A DNA stretch of 64,000 bases from Hyaloscypha bicolor E (taxonomy: Eukaryota > Ascomycota > Leotiomycetes > Helotiales > Hyaloscyphaceae), in assembly GCF_002865645.1 (NCBI RefSeq), contig NW_020194589.1:186001-250000 (forward strand). Direction: 5' to 3'. Made by a program: the position numbers and the translations under genes. Shown piece by piece: positions 10,294 through 22,304 of the stretch. Each line of letters begins with the position of its first letter. Positions within the stretch are counted from its first letter, which is position 1. A model generated the notes under the pieces. That model ran no database searches, was not told the DNA's origin, and worked only from the letters and a program-made list of their open reading frames with translations.

Positions 10294-13050
10294 CTAAGAG
10301 TCATCTTCGTAATACCCATTCGCCCTCAACCACTCTCTCACCTCCTTCCGGTCCCTCTCAACCCACCCAACCTTCGCCCTCACAGCATCCAAACTCTGCT
10401 CCAAAAACTTCTCGAACTTCTCCACACCATTCCCCTTCTGCCTTCTCAGAAAATCCTCAACCTTTTTCAGCTGGCCTTCCCTCGTGAAGCCCTCCACACA
10501 AAACCCCACAAACCTCCCACCCATAATACCGCCTCTCTCGCCAACAATCTCGTCCCAATTACCTGTTAGGTATTTCCAGAGGGCGTCGATGCCATTTTGA
10601 TGTGCGGAAAGCGCGGAGAAGATTGCGTTCCTGTCGGTCGTGCTCTGGACTTCGGTGGAATTGGCGAAGTCGAGAGTCTTTTGCACTAGGGTAGGACAAG
10701 TTGCGTGGCCGAGAGCTTTGATAACATCTGAGCGGGTTCCTAGGCTGGAGGTCGTGCGGAAGACGTGAAGGAGCTTATTGTACTGTTCCCAAGGCGTTAG
10801 TGCAGCCAAGATAGATTCCGAGAAGGAAACGGAGGTACGTACGTTGTCGTCGTTGTCCGACAATTTGGGGTCAGAAAGCACTATTCTAAACACTGCTTGT
10901 CTGATGTTCGGGTTCACGGCCTTGGTATCGCCATCCATGAACTGGTCGAAAAGGTACGAAGCGGTGAGTTTCACAATTTCATAGCCCGCAGCATTCCCGA
11001 ACAGGACAGCTTTGAAACTCTGTTCTTTGTAACTCTCGCCTGGCTTGAAGCTCCACAGGTCTTGGCCCAAGCCGCCCAAAACCTTAGACATTAGGTCTGC
11101 TTGAAATCTTTTCAATGCAGCGAGAGTGGAAGAATCTTCGAAGAGCCATGCTCCGTAGACATCTTGCAGACAGACGAGTATCTGGCGCCAAACAAAATAA
11201 TTTCTTTCATTCTTAAAATGAGAGAGGAACCCGAAGAGGTGCGAGGTGTGAATTTCTGTTTGGCCGGCTGTTGCGATGGCGCGAAGGTCGGAAATGAGAC
11301 CAACTCGATCAATTGAGGAGAGGAGGCCAGAGGAGTAGAGCTGTTGACCAAGATTTTTCCAGCGAGAGAGAGGATACGAGATGCGGTACAAACCTGTTTG
11401 GCCTGCGTTGAGTTTGTAGAATTTGAGATCAACCGGAAACGTGTTTTCGCGAGACGAGAGTTGGGACTTCTGGTCAATGCCTTGCTGGGTCTTGGTCTTG
11501 AGATAGACAGGATAGAGGACTCTGTCAGCTTCAGGGGGAACCTTGCCAGATTGGAGGAACCGATGTTGGGAGATCTCGATAGTTTTTGATTCTTCGTCCT
11601 CAATGATTGAGAGAACAGGGTATCCAACTTTCTGCGTCCATATTGAGATGATCTTTTGAACGTCCTGGCCACTCACAGTGCCGAGAGAGTCCCATAGATC
11701 ATTCGTAGTCGCGTTCCCAAACGCGTGTCTCTTGAGATGAAGCCGCACACCTTCGATGAATACTTCTACGCCTAGAAATTCCGATAACATTCTTAAGATT
11801 GTGCATCCCTTCGCATAAGTAATCGAGTCGAAGATCTGGGAGATTTCTGAAGGTGTATTGACAGGGACCTCAATCGGATGGCTCCCGCGATTAGAATCCA
11901 AAGCCAGCGCAGCTTGGTAAGCATTCAAACCTCCGTTCGGATGTCCAGCCACAAACTCCGACCACGGCTCCCATTCCGGCCAGATGTGCGTGACTGCATT
12001 GTATGTAGCCCAGTCTGCGAAAGACTCATTCAACCAGATAGAGTCCCACCAAGACGCTGTCACGATGTTGCCAAACCATTGATGGGCTAGCTCGTGAGTA
12101 ACGACATAAGCTTTCGACAGATTATCCTTTGCCGAAGCATCGGATTCGTCGGAGACCAGATATTGTTCGCCGTATATGACACAGCCCCAGTTTTCCATTG
12201 CTCCAGAATGACCAGGAACAGCCACCATGTCTAGCTTGGGAAGCGGATAAGGCGAACCAAAGGTCTCCTCATGGGATACCATTGCGCGTGCTCCAGCATC
12301 CAGGCAGAAGGCTCCCTGTTTGATGTCTCGATCTGGGGTTGCATAGATTCTGACTGGGACCCTGTAGTCATTGGATTCAATGTAGTTGAGCTCTCCCACA
12401 ACGAAAGCAACCAGGTATGTAGACATCGGGGGGGTTTTGTTGAACACGATTTTCTTCTTGTCGCTACTGATCTCTTCCTCCGAGGCAATGTCCATGTTAC
12501 TGAGAGCAGTAAGACCTTGGTCTACAATCAGGGTTGAGGAAAACGTCGCTTTCAAGCCGGGCTCATCTGCGCAAGGGAAGATCTGACGGATACCAGTTGG
12601 CTGACCTTGTGTGGAGCCAAACCATTTTGGCTTTCCATCACGTCCTACGTACCTACTCCTGTTGAAGCCGGACATCTTCTTGGAAGAATTCAAACGACCT
12701 TTGAATGTCTGACGGATCCGAATCTTCGAGCCCGCCGGGATTGACTCGGGGAGGGGAATCATAATTGTTTGCTGGAGTTCATGGTAGTGGACTCTTTCGA
12801 TCTTGATTGATTTGCCGGAAGACTGAACAAGCACCGTGGTGAGTATCTTGATCTCGTCGGAGTTTAAAAGGATGAATTTGGTGTCTTGGAGAACATCGAA
12901 ATGAATGACAACCGACCCGCCAAACGAGCCGTTCTCCAGATCAGGCTCGAGATGCAGGTCGTAATGAGTCGGCTTGACATTCTTCGGCAGTCGGTAATCT
13001 GCATTCTCTGGGCTTGATTGCCCGATGAAGGGATTGTAGTGGTCTCGCAT
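10294..13050 (-). CDS. M1-family zinc aminopeptidase (Aap1/Ape2, puromycin-sensitive type)
   Basis: Removes N-terminal residues from peptides, most likely in the cytosol. A single 918-codon exon, the usual length of the family (about 850-950 aa). The substrate-binding exopeptidase motif GAMEN is at 283-287. The zinc site HELAH is at 319-323 with the third ligand Glu342 in WLNES, and the transition-state Tyr is Tyr412 in the FDSITYAKG context. The N-terminal beta-domain (about 1-215), thermolysin-like domain (about 215-460) and C-terminal helical ERAP1-like domain (about 540-880) follow in the expected order. No signal peptide or membrane anchor is visible, unlike secreted or ER members. The start codon is the first ATG of the frame and precedes the conserved YRLPKNVKPTHYDL opening. 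All catalytic residues are present. It is separated from the next gene by a 1.9-kb divergent intergenic region. Confidence 0.96.
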   Translation of the reverse strand: MRDHYNPFIGQSSPENADYRLPKNVKPTHYDLHLEPDLENGSFGGSVVIHFDVLQDTKFILLNSDEIKILTTVLVQSSGKSIKIERVHYHELQQTIMIPLPESIPAGSKIRIRQTFKGRLNSSKKMSGFNRSRYVGRDGKPKWFGSTQGQPTGIRQIFPCADEPGLKATFSSTLIVDQGLTALSNMDIASEEEISSDKKKIVFNKTPPMSTYLVAFVVGELNYIESNDYRVPVRIYATPDRDIKQGAFCLDAGARAMVSHEETFGSPYPLPKLDMVAVPGHSGAMENWGCVIYGEQYLVSDESDASAKDNLSKAYVVTHELAHQWFGNIVTASWWDSIWLNESFADWATYNAVTHIWPEWEPWSEFVAGHPNGGLNAYQAALALDSNRGSHPIEVPVNTPSEISQIFDSITYAKGCTILRMLSEFLGVEVFIEGVRLHLKRHAFGNATTNDLWDSLGTVSGQDVQKIISIWTQKVGYPVLSIIEDEESKTIEISQHRFLQSGKVPPEADRVLYPVYLKTKTQQGIDQKSQLSSRENTFPVDLKFYKLNAGQTGLYRISYPLSRWKNLGQQLYSSGLLSSIDRVGLISDLRAIATAGQTEIHTSHLFGFLSHFKNERNYFVWRQILVCLQDVYGAWLFEDSSTLAALKRFQADLMSKVLGGLGQDLWSFKPGESYKEQSFKAVLFGNAAGYEIVKLTASYLFDQFMDGDTKAVNPNIRQAVFRIVLSDPKLSDNDDNVRTSVSFSESILAALTPWEQYNKLLHVFRTTSSLGTRSDVIKALGHATCPTLVQKTLDFANSTEVQSTTDRNAIFSALSAHQNGIDALWKYLTGNWDEIVGERGGIMGGRFVGFCVEGFTREGQLKKVEDFLRRQKGNGVEKFEKFLEQSLDAVRAKVGWVERDRKEVREWLRANGYYEDDS

Positions 13051-14961
13051 GATGGCGTGGGCAAGGGGTGAGAACGCTAAAGCAAGATCAGAAAATTGTA
13101 CTGCGTAGGGGGGACGTACTCTGCAAGCTGATACAATGCAATGAGTCGGTTAATCTACCCCGAAAGTTTATCAGAATGGGGTAAAACGGTGCCTGGAAAT
13201 TGATTGCCTTGTGCGGTGTTCGGAGTTCAAGATATTTCAAACGGACCTGCTATTCGGGGCGTCCAAAACCATGACTTCATGACGATGTGCGGCGGCAACA
13301 ACAACGAGGACTTAACCTTCGCGGCTCAACTCTCGAACCGACTTGGAAATCAATTCCAGACTCCAAATTCCACGATGAAGTAGAAAGATCAAAAGGCAGC
13401 AACATCTCTCGTCAGGGAAATGGAAGGGAGACCAACTGAAGCAATTGGCGGAGACACACTTCACAAGGAGTCCGCACGACAGCTGTAATCAATCAAGAGC
13501 ACCAGAAGAAATTCTATGCATCAGGTCGACGAATTGGTCGATGATTGGGTACCAGTAAACGTTGAATTGGGTGGTGTTTCGATGAACAATGAGATGAAGT
13601 TGTTGATGTGCAGTCACGTCAAGCCGATGAGACTCGACGTCGGCTCCTAGCGGATGAGGCGTGGGCGGGAGCGCTAACTCTTCGGGGGTTGCATCGCAAT
13701 CCGCGTTCCTGCACTGCTTTTTGCGGGCGTCTCCCCGCGAAAATCAGGGGCAGGCTATAGTCATATTACAGCACCGTGCAATATTCATTCCCTTCCTTCT
13801 TGACTTGCTTCACTCTTGAGACGCGTTCATTGTCGCACGAGCAATCAATTACATGATTTTTATGAGGAATATCACACGTGCGAAGCATACAGCATTAGAT
13901 CGACAACCATCCCTGCCCCCTTCCTGCCAATACTTTGAATTGGCACTGTCTGATTCTGACATGAGTACTCCCCAAGAAAAAACACCCCTTTTCCGCAAGT
14001 CATTAAGCTGACGACAGTTAAGGCGATCTTTCCCCAGCGTGGAGAGTGTACAATAACTTTTCCGTTACGGAGGGGTGGCTAACCATTCAGTATTTAACAC
14101 ATGGTTTTAAAAATCGTGCATGGCTGGCTGTTCCTTTCTGTCCGATTTGAAGGGGTCAAGGAAAAGGCTTGGACGACTTACAAAAAAAGCGTGATCGAAA
14201 GGCAATCAAAAACCATGGTGCCCTCAGCAAGGGTGACTAAGCTGGGTGCTAGCGGGGTCCAAAAACGTGCCAAGATTTTGGCAGGACCGGGATTTCGCCC
14301 ACAAACTTACCAATTATCTGCCTTATTGCCTCGCGGCAGCAGGATTACATCTTTTGCTCGTACCACGTGCACCCTGCCACAAGAAGCATTAGGTTTTCTG
14401 TCGCTGTCTATGTGTGATCACGTGACACCTTCCTAACTCCGGGGCACTCCCTCCAAGATATGAATGGTTTCCCTCGCCCTGGCGCATTCCTGACGTAATA
14501 TTGCTTCATATGCGCTGACTCGTTGAGCCTAGCACGTTCGCTTCTTTGTTGCCTTATGCATTTTCCTACTCGGTGGGCGCGAGAGAACTGCTGAGCCTTC
14601 GCCAGCGCCCACGATAGCAAGTTGCCAAGGATTCGACATCAAGTCCCCAGAGCCTCGCCTCCGTTTATTCCGAGCCTTCATTTATTCACATACCTTTTTC
14701 ATCTATTCATCGTTTTCTAATCTTAAAGCTAAATTGCATCCTCCTGTCGCCTGCTCACTCAACTGCAGCTTCCCCAAGATAGGTCTGCCCAAAGATGCTA
14801 AAAAGCAGCAGTATAACAATGCTGATTTCTTGTCCTTTTAGACTTCGAAGAAGATCCGGCCTAATTTTTTATTCCGGAACTCTAAGGTTACCACAACCTG
14901 GCCGCCAGCGAGGATCATAATCCTTTGAAAGCGACGGAAAATTCAACATCCTTGAGAACCA
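13051..14961. other. divergent intergenic region between the aminopeptidase and a membrane-protein gene
   Basis: GC-balanced with no supported gene; the longest ORF (14101-14436, plus) has no recognisable features. It should carry both promoters and leaders. I saw no terminal inverted repeats or tRNA-like structure in it. Confidence 0.5.
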
Positions 14962-16243
14962 ATGGCTCATCAAGCCCCCAATTCTGTACCGACATCCGAT
15001 CGAACTGATGTCGAAAAAGCTGAAGAGGAGAGGTGTACGAAAAAATTTCTCGAGTGCCTTTCCAATTTCCGGTACGAGTGGGATGAGTTGGATGTTAGTG
15101 AATTTGCCCTGTTCTATTCCGAGAATAAGGAGGCGGGGTGTGCATTCCATGTGCTCCGGTGTATATTCAAGAAGGTCGACGCATTTATTGGCATTAAAAG
15201 CTACATTGATTGTCCATGGGTATACTTTTCCGACTTGAAATTGCTTGTTAGCTTTAGTAAAGTAATTGAGACACTTGCGAACGCAGCTCAAGGAGTTAAT
15301 GAGCCACCGGTGGTCGAGAAAATGCGAATAGTCGACCGCACTCGTATAAGAAGAGCGATGCTCAAAAGGATCGCCGATCTTAAGCCTTCACGCAGAACGT
15401 TCAATGCCGAGGTTTTAGAGTACCTAACAGATCGGAATACTATCTTCGACAACTTCTGGAAGGCTGTGTATAAAGAAAGAGCGAAAAGGCAAGATCTTTC
15501 TATGACAGGTAAGGCCAAAACTGGGTCATTATGTGAATGGATACATTGTTTTAAACTATACTAACTGAATGGCACAGGTTTACGGCAGAGGAAATCGAAG
15601 AACGTAACTTCGGCCGTAAAATCTCGTGGTGAGACGAAGATGACTGAGGCCGGAGGGAAATTTCCAAATTCCAGTAAGTTGCCTTCCCAGGTCACCATAT
15701 GATTTTTAAGCAGCTTATGAATTTCGAGCAGGGCAACTTGGGTATTTCAGAGAAACAGTCGGTCGGCTCTTCACAGCGGTAAATGGCCCATTCCAAAGAC
15801 CCAATTGGAGAAGTGTAAGAGACTTTACTGGAAGAACCGGTACAGTCCTTACTGTCTCAGCCATCTGTCTCATGACCACCACAGGCCTTGCTTGCAGAGC
15901 ACTCTTCCTCTCACTCTACGACCCAATCCAGCCCAACACCATAGACTCCGACTTTTTCACGTTACTGCAACAAAGTATACTCTTGTTCTTCTCTCAATAT
16001 GTACTTGTTGTCCCCTACTTGCGCAGCCTGAGGTTAAACACTGAGCGCTTCTGGTTCCTAGCCACATTAATAGCCAGCACAATTACTGGAGTGGCATCGG
16101 TTCTCGCCTACTTCTGGACGCTTCCGGTATCGACATTCCTTGGCTTTGTAGCCAATGCAGCGCAGATCATAGCAACTCTCTTGTTAATACAGGAAGCCAC
16201 TCTCCACCGTCCTGCGAACCCTGTCTCCAATGCAGAGTCGTAG
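14962..16243 (+). CDS. hypothetical protein with four C-terminal membrane helices
   Basis: Exons 14962-15508, 15578-15673 and 15732-16243 join in frame to 384 codons. Intron 1 (15509-15577) has GTAAGG, a CTAAC branch and CACAG; intron 2 (15674-15731) has GTAAGT and GAGCAG. The N-terminal half is soluble and charged, with a helical region rich in Lys/Arg/Glu (about 105-200), and the short exon 2 is basic. The C-terminal third holds four hydrophobic segments at about 253-275, 290-312, 322-345 and 349-372, then a short polar tail. The layout, a cytoplasmic domain followed by a compact helical bundle, resembles several fungal-specific membrane proteins of unknown function, but I cannot place it in a named family. 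The frame is intact and the splice sites are strong. Confidence 0.75.
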
Positions 16244-16968
16244 CTGGGTTTATGACGACAAATTAGTAAATTAAATTACTTGGGTGGCTTGAATGAGATT
16301 AAAATGACGTTGCAAAAGTTTGAGAATAACTTTCTCGTGTCCCTGTGAGATAGTGGGATATGTAGAGTCAGTGAGTGTGGTCGAGCTTCACAGGTATATG
16401 GAAACTTATAGTTCGATGGCTACGAGATTTCTATATAAGGGGGGTGTATATTTTCAAGCCATTCACAGGAACAATAACAACACGGGATTAGAGTATTGCG
16501 TGCAGTTTCCGGAACATTAAATAAGAGAATGGCTAATAAATAGCGATCGAGAATATTAAAGTCGGTGGGCCAATGTGCTTAAATCTTATATCTGCTTTCC
16601 TGTACTTAGAAAAGCCAAACCGAGATTATATTAGTTCTAAGTATATTACCTTATAGTACTACGGGTATTATCATATAATATTATATAAAATAGTAATAAA
16701 GTATATTATATACTTTAGTATTTTAAAGTTTATATTTACGAGAATATTATATTATTATAAGAATAAATATTTCTAAATATAATTTATTTATTAATTAGAG
16801 AAAAAATTAAAATAATAAAATAAACGGAAATTATATAAGAAGATATTATAGTAATTTGTATTATAATACTAAAACTTAGTATATTTTAAGGTTTTATTTT
16901 ATATTTTATTTATATTTTAAATTAAAGTAGTTTTAATTATAATATTATAATAAGTTCTTTATTATATA
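16244..16968. repeat. 3' flank passing into a RIP-degraded AT-rich block
   Basis: From about 16590 the sequence becomes extremely A/T- and TpA-rich with stops in every frame. The original repeat can no longer be identified. 16964-16968 (ATATA) is the left duplication of the LTR that follows. Confidence 0.6.
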
Positions 16969-17186
16969 TGTGGCGGCGCTAGCTAGGGGCCATATGGGGG
17001 TGGCTGTCACATGACTGGTTTCACCTAGCTAGCCGGCGTTTCAGTGGTTTTAGCTAGTACTTCCCTTCTTTTATCCCCTTTCCTTCTCTCTCTCTCTCCT
17101 TCTTCTCTTTAGCTTAGTATTCTCAATACATGGGATTTTCCTGGATCTTTGAGCCCTTGTACCATTGCCTCGATCCCGCCGTCACA
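16969..17186. mobile_element. solo LTR (218 bp) of an LTR retrotransposon
   Basis: A GC-balanced island inside AT-rich DNA. It starts TGTGGCGGC and ends GCCGTCACA, so its first and last nine bases are inverted copies with one mismatch, and it has the canonical TG...CA ends. The 5-bp sequence ATATA flanks both sides (16964-16968 and 17187-17191), although the flanks are low-complexity. Size, TG/CA ends and 5-bp duplication fit a solo LTR left by recombination. It is unrelated to the LTRs at 34.8-49.7 kb. It contains a CT-rich stretch (about 17060-17110). Confidence 0.7.
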
Positions 17187-17625
17187 ATATATATTAATAT
17201 ATTTAATATATTTACTAAAATAAGATACTAGTATATTATAAGTTATAAAAGCCTAGTAATTATAAAGGAATATTAAATATTCTTAGTCTTAAAAGATATA
17301 ATTAATAATAAAATAAAATATTTATTTAGGAGAAAGCTAAAAAGAAATATTTTATTATTATTATTATTATTATTTAGAAAAGTTCTTTTAATTTATTTAA
17401 TATAAAAACTAATTATTAAATATATTAGTATTTGTAATAAAGTTATTAAACTTAAATAAGAAATATAATTCCTCTAAAAAATAGCTATTGAGAATTTATT
17501 AAATAAAACTGTAAAAGTTTTGTATTTTTAAGTTATAAATATAATTAATAAGCTCTATATTAAGTAAAATTACTTGAGCCTACTATCTTAACAAGCAGCA
17601 GCCTCCTCTATGCAACTAAAACCAA
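17187..17625. repeat. RIP-degraded AT-rich block, right half
   Basis: Continuation of the AT-rich block interrupted by the solo LTR. It includes a short (ATT)n run near 17350-17370. No gene. It stops abruptly near 17590, about 40 bp before the stop codon of the next gene. Confidence 0.6.
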
Positions 17626-18949
17626 TTATCCACCACGTGCGTCTGACGGCCCACTCACATGTCTCCTAAATCGTGAAGCTGGAGTCGAAAATTCTAACAT
17701 CGGCTCGCTGCGAACCCTCTTCCCAGCCTGGGCTGAAGCAGGCCTATTTCCAAGGCGTGCAGGGCTCAGGAGCAGCGAAGGGCTGGTCGCTTCTGGTATC
17801 GGTCTTACCTCTCTCTCGTACAGAAGAGGCGTTCTTGGACGAGGTTCAGGCTCGTCTTCCCATATGCTTGCCCACGGACCCTGGAGCAGAGGCGCAGAGT
17901 GAAGGTATAATCCCGGCCGTTCCTCTACGATTGTGTTATTTGCAACAGCCCATAATCTCTGCACGGCTGCTTCCCCATCTTGCAAGACGTCGCTTGGATC
18001 TTCATTGCATGTGAAGCTCGGCACCACAGGTGGCGTTGGTTCGAGAGGAGTTATGTCGTAATATGAGCGAACGGGTTTTGGAGGGAACATCCAGTTTAAT
18101 GCCGATCTAGAAGAGCTGCTAGTTCTAACCAGGGAAGTACTGGAGTCCACCGTATCTTCAAATTTGGGCATTTTCCAGCCGGAAGCTGGCGAGTATATAT
18201 TACTTCTTTGAGGACTCGGGGCAAAAAGAACTCCCAACGATGTTTGGCTTGAAATAGCACTTCCGCTCCCTTGGACAGGATTACCAACCGAAGTCTGATC
18301 GGTCTGAGGGTTCAACGTCGTTTGACTCGAAGATGCACTTCCTGCGGGAGGGCGTCCAAGCGACGCTTGGCTGGAGTTTAGATTTGCTCCAGGTGGTTGA
18401 GGAGGTCGCACAGGCCGAAGTGGCATAGGAGGCAAAATATCTCCAGGATCCGTCGCTCGGAAGGGGCCGGCAGTCCCGGTCAAGATGAGATTCGACAGCT
18501 CGTCCATCGTCAGGATCGTATCCTTCCTCGCCGCCTCTGAAGCTTCTCGAAGAGCAATGGGATTGATTTTGGCGTTATTTCCTCCCTTCTCGGCCACGGA
18601 ACTTGTCAATACGTCGACAACAGCGTCGCGGAATCTCTTTCGAATGTTTCTTATGCTATCTAGGGATTTTTCTGGTCAAGGCATCAGTGCATCTCCAGCT
18701 GCTCGTGGTCGGCGAGCTCTTACTATCACCGGAGTGGAATCTTGCCCCATGTTGAAGAGACAAGTGGTTGAATGTCCCTTCTATCGTCGTTTGTCCTTCG
18801 TGTAGTGACGTTTCGCATTCTTCTTGTCCCACAGCCTTCTTTCCGGCTCTTCCTTTGCGCCACCTTTTGAACAACTCGTACGCCTCTGCAAACTCCTGGA
18901 TGATGGAAACAATGCCTGTACGAACATCCGCGATTGGTGAGGAGTCCAT
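17626..18949 (-). CDS. hypothetical Ser/Pro-rich protein
   Basis: Two exons, 18949-18724 and 18659-17626, joined across a 64-bp intron (18660-18723, GTAAGA...CCCTAG), give 419 codons in frame. Using the nearer CAG acceptor would create a stop, so the CCCTAG site decides the model. It restores a smooth FHSGDNSIRNIRKRFRDAV junction. The N-terminal 150 residues look structured and include a basic patch FKRWRKGRAGKK (about 27-38). The remainder is low-complexity, Ser/Pro/Thr-rich with repeated SSQTSLG / SSQASLG / SSQTTLN phrases (about 170-225), ending in a basic tail. I do not recognise the family; a regulatory or scaffold protein is possible. The gene is squeezed between two AT-rich transposon blocks, with its 3' end close to the left one. 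Confidence 0.7.
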
Positions 18950-19682
18950 GGGAGTGTGTCCAGCACGACGGTCTTTTTTGAAGTGGTAAAGTCAAGATCT
19001 GCTGCCTGCCTCCGAACACGGCTGAGGCGTTCAAGACATTTCCTGTCCCGTTCGCGCCGGGAAAATGTAAAACAACGCCCCGGGGTGTCGACCAGGGGCC
19101 AAGGTATTAACGACTTGTAATTAGCTACTTAAGCTCTGTAAAGACATCAAGTTAAAATTTTAATATAAGTATAAGCTAGTTTATTATAAGGCTTATAATA
19201 CAGTCACGTTTTTCTTATCTTATAATAGAAAGATATCTTAAAATATAATTTTCTTTAAAGGAATTAATATACTAATTAATTAAGTTACAGTTTCTAGATC
19301 CTATAAAGTCCTATAAATCTAGAGCTTATAGGGTTTTTATATCTAGTTTAAGGACTTATTTGCTAAATTTCAAGGCTTTCTTTAGCTTACTTTTAAGCTA
19401 TAAAATATTTACGCTTTAATTTCTTTAATTTAAAAAGATATTATTAATTGTTATTTTATAAAATGTTAATATTTGAATAGCTCTTAATTGGCCCTATAAA
19501 ATTTCAAAAGGGTATTAAAATCTATTAACTTTTTATGAAGTAAATTAAATTTGAAGACAAAGCTAGATTTTAGTATTCCTGTCCGAGCGCTTCTACTTTG
19601 GGTTGGTGGCTAGTCCGGCTCCCAATCGATACCCCCAATCGACGCCGCGGGGCTGTCGTCTTACTTTTTTACTTCGCGCCGA
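18950..19682. other. promoter side of the 17626-18949 gene, then a RIPped patch
   Basis: 18950-19130 is GC-balanced and presumably 5' leader or promoter. 19135-19570 is AT-rich and RIP-like with no recognisable element. 19575-19682 is GC-balanced again. The last five bases (19678-19682, GCCGA) are a target duplication. Confidence 0.5.
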
Positions 19683-19846
19683 TACGGGCTGATTTAGCGA
19701 CGATGCTGCAACTATAATTTTTTTCGCAAAATCAAAATTACGATAAATCGCGATTTATTTAATAGCCACATTTTATATGGAAAACACACCTAATTATGGC
19801 CAAATACGCAACTCCCATACATTATAGTCAAATGTATCCAGTAGTA

Positions 19847-21400
19847 TTACTCTGTTCTCGCTTTTTTGAACTGCCCCCGATTATCCCTATGCCTATTCCC
19901 CGGCCTATAATCACCATCCCCTGGTAATTCCTTCTCTTCATTATCAAGATCTGAATTATCGTCGTTATCGCTTAATATAATCACCTCCCGCTTCCTCTTT
20001 AATATAGACTTCAGAGGACGTTAAGTGGGTGGAGCGGGAGCGGGAGCAAACGCTAGTAAAAACGTCAGATCTACTAGTATATTTAAATCTATTAACTTAC
20101 TAGGTATAGAAGCAGGAGCAGGAGCAGGAGCAGGAGTAGGATCAGGAGTAGGAGCAGGAGCAGGAGAAACCGTAATTCTAGCTTCTAGCATAGGCATATC
20201 GTCGTCTGAATTAAAATCGTCAGAATTCAGGTCATTACCTGACCAATTCTTTAAAGGAGTAACCTTCTCCCATATAGCTTCGATCTATTAATTAGGAGTC
20301 GAAGCAGGTAAAGAAGATGCCGTAGATATAACTATAGATATAGATACTACGTTAGGGGTAGTATTAGGAGAGTCTCCTAATAGGGGACTAAAATCTAGGA
20401 GATAAGGCATCTCTCTATCCCTTCTTTTATACTCATCCTAAATCTCGTCGTCTCTTGCCTGAATTTTATTAATATCTTAATTAAATACAAGATAAATATA
20501 CTTTGGCGTTCTCTTATTTAATTGGCTAAAGTGGGATAATAAGCTATTAATAGTATTTTCAGCTCCATATATCAGATTAGTCACATGGTTAATCCTCTTG
20601 TTTTTGTCCTTTGGCCATACCTAATTATATTAGTACTAATTATATTAGGATACTAATAAATAATAGCTTACTTTAGTAGTAAAAGACACCCTATTTGCGC
20701 GTTCCAAGATCGTAATCCATTAATTAAGCTCCTAGTCTTCAAGTAACGGAATTAATAATAAAAAAGCCTTAGCTAAATATATAGCAAACTCCTTATATAA
20801 TAGTTCTTGACTATAATAAAGTACCATATTAGCAAAGAGGTATGTATTTCTATAAATAAGCTTTATATACGTATTAAACTATTCTACTATCTATAGCTTA
20901 ATTTAAATATTTTGAGCCTCCTAATACTCTTCTAAGCTAAGGAACTTCTTTGTGGTTAAAACAGGTATACTTCTCCTAGTAAAGCTACTCTCTAGTTCTT
21001 CTATTTCATATATACGTAGTATAATAGAAATAAGGACCTTATATCGTTTTTCGATAATAGGAGCAGGAGAGATTAGTGATTTACCCTTACTAAAAGCCCT
21101 TATACGTGTCCCCTGGCCGAGAATAAGGGAACCAAGGGCTTTACCCCTTTTAAGGGCTAAACCTAATAAAATTAGTATTAATATAGGAGTTAAATAGATA
21201 GATACGCACTTTCGCCCTAAGCTTCCTAATGGAAATTACTATATAATCGCTCTAAATACTCGAGCTTAGCCTACTATCTCCTCTTACGTGCTTCTGATTC
21301 AAGGACCTCCTTTAAGAGATTCATATCCGGGGGATAGTAAAAAGGATAGGAATTAGCTGAGATATTAACCCCTTGGTCTCTTAATAGCTAGGCGGTAGTA
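19847..21400 (-). pseudogene. second ORF of the integrase-type transposon (decayed, unknown function)
   Basis: Downstream of the transposase on the same strand, long readable segments are broken by TAA/TAG. They include a helical region with LTRRSIPVLTTKKFLSLEEY (about 20.9 kb) and a segment RINHVTNLIYGAENTINSLL (about 20.58 kb). An acidic low-complexity part and the Pro-Ala repeat follow. The C-terminus is basic-acidic-basic, with SILKRKREVIILSDNDDN and ending near QFKKARTE. The left boundary is the first TAA at 19847; the right boundary is uncertain because of stops and possible introns. A SUMO-interaction-like VIILSDN motif is visible. I do not recognise the family. Confidence 0.45.
20106..20170 (-). 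repeat. hexameric GGAGCA minisatellite in the transposon's second ORF
   Basis: About ten copies of GGAGCA/GGAGTA. Read on the minus strand in the frame of the second ORF they encode a Pro-Ala/Pro-Thr run. The plus-strand Gly-Ala ORF over the same bases (20025-20291) is its shadow. Confidence 0.6.
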
Positions 21401-22304
21401 TTCTGAAGTTGAGTTTGACTAGAAAATAGTATACTATCTAATATAATAGTCGGTATAGCTAAAGTAGAAGTAATAGGAGCAGGAGGAGAAGCAGCTAGGT
21501 TAATTGCACTACATAGTAGATACTTTACTATAGAGGGGGGATATAGTACCTCCCGTATAAAACAAGAGTTCTATAGATTGAGATTATCTATTAAAAACGT
21601 TTAGGGATAATATAATAAGGATCTGATTTATAATTAAATATCAGAAGGAAAATATAGCTAATAAATCTATAGTTTAGTAAATAATAGTATAAAGTCAAGT
21701 AGCAGGATAGAACTATAATATATTAATATTATTTTAATCCTTTAGCCCATATCCCTATAACTTTTTCTCTAGGGAATTTATATATTAGAGACTTATTTTG
21801 GAGGTTATTAATAGTAGCGTATTACTAATATATAAAAAGGAGTAAATAGAAGGACTATAAGAGATGCCCCTTAGTACAAGTTAAATTCGGACATATTTTA
21901 TTTATCCCTAGTATTATTCCTATATAAACTATAGTTTCCTATACTAGGGGCTATAGAATATTAAGTAAGGAGCTATAGAAATTAAGGGGGGGAAACTAAA
22001 TTCCATATAAAAAGAGACATTTTTACCAAATATGTCTTATAATTACTTTAAAAGTTCTCAAGAACTATTAATTTAATAGAGCTAGTATTAACGGAGAATT
22101 TGATCTATACTATAGACTCCTTACTACTAAAATAACAAGTCAATAAAATAATTATAGGGGATATAGAAAATAAAGGAGCAAGGGTCGATTTTCTAACGAG
22201 GTAAATCATATAATCTTTTAATATTAAACCACCTATAACTATGTGAATTTAACTAATTAAGCAGATTACTATTAGCTTCTATAATTAATTACTTTACCAA
22301 AAAT

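Noticed and set aside
12231..12537. Short ORFs opposite the aminopeptidase
   Set aside because: They are shadows of a conserved, intact enzyme frame on the minus strand.
20025..20291. Plus-strand Gly-Ala-rich protein
   Set aside because: It is the reverse of a Pro-Ala repeat in the minus-strand transposon ORF.
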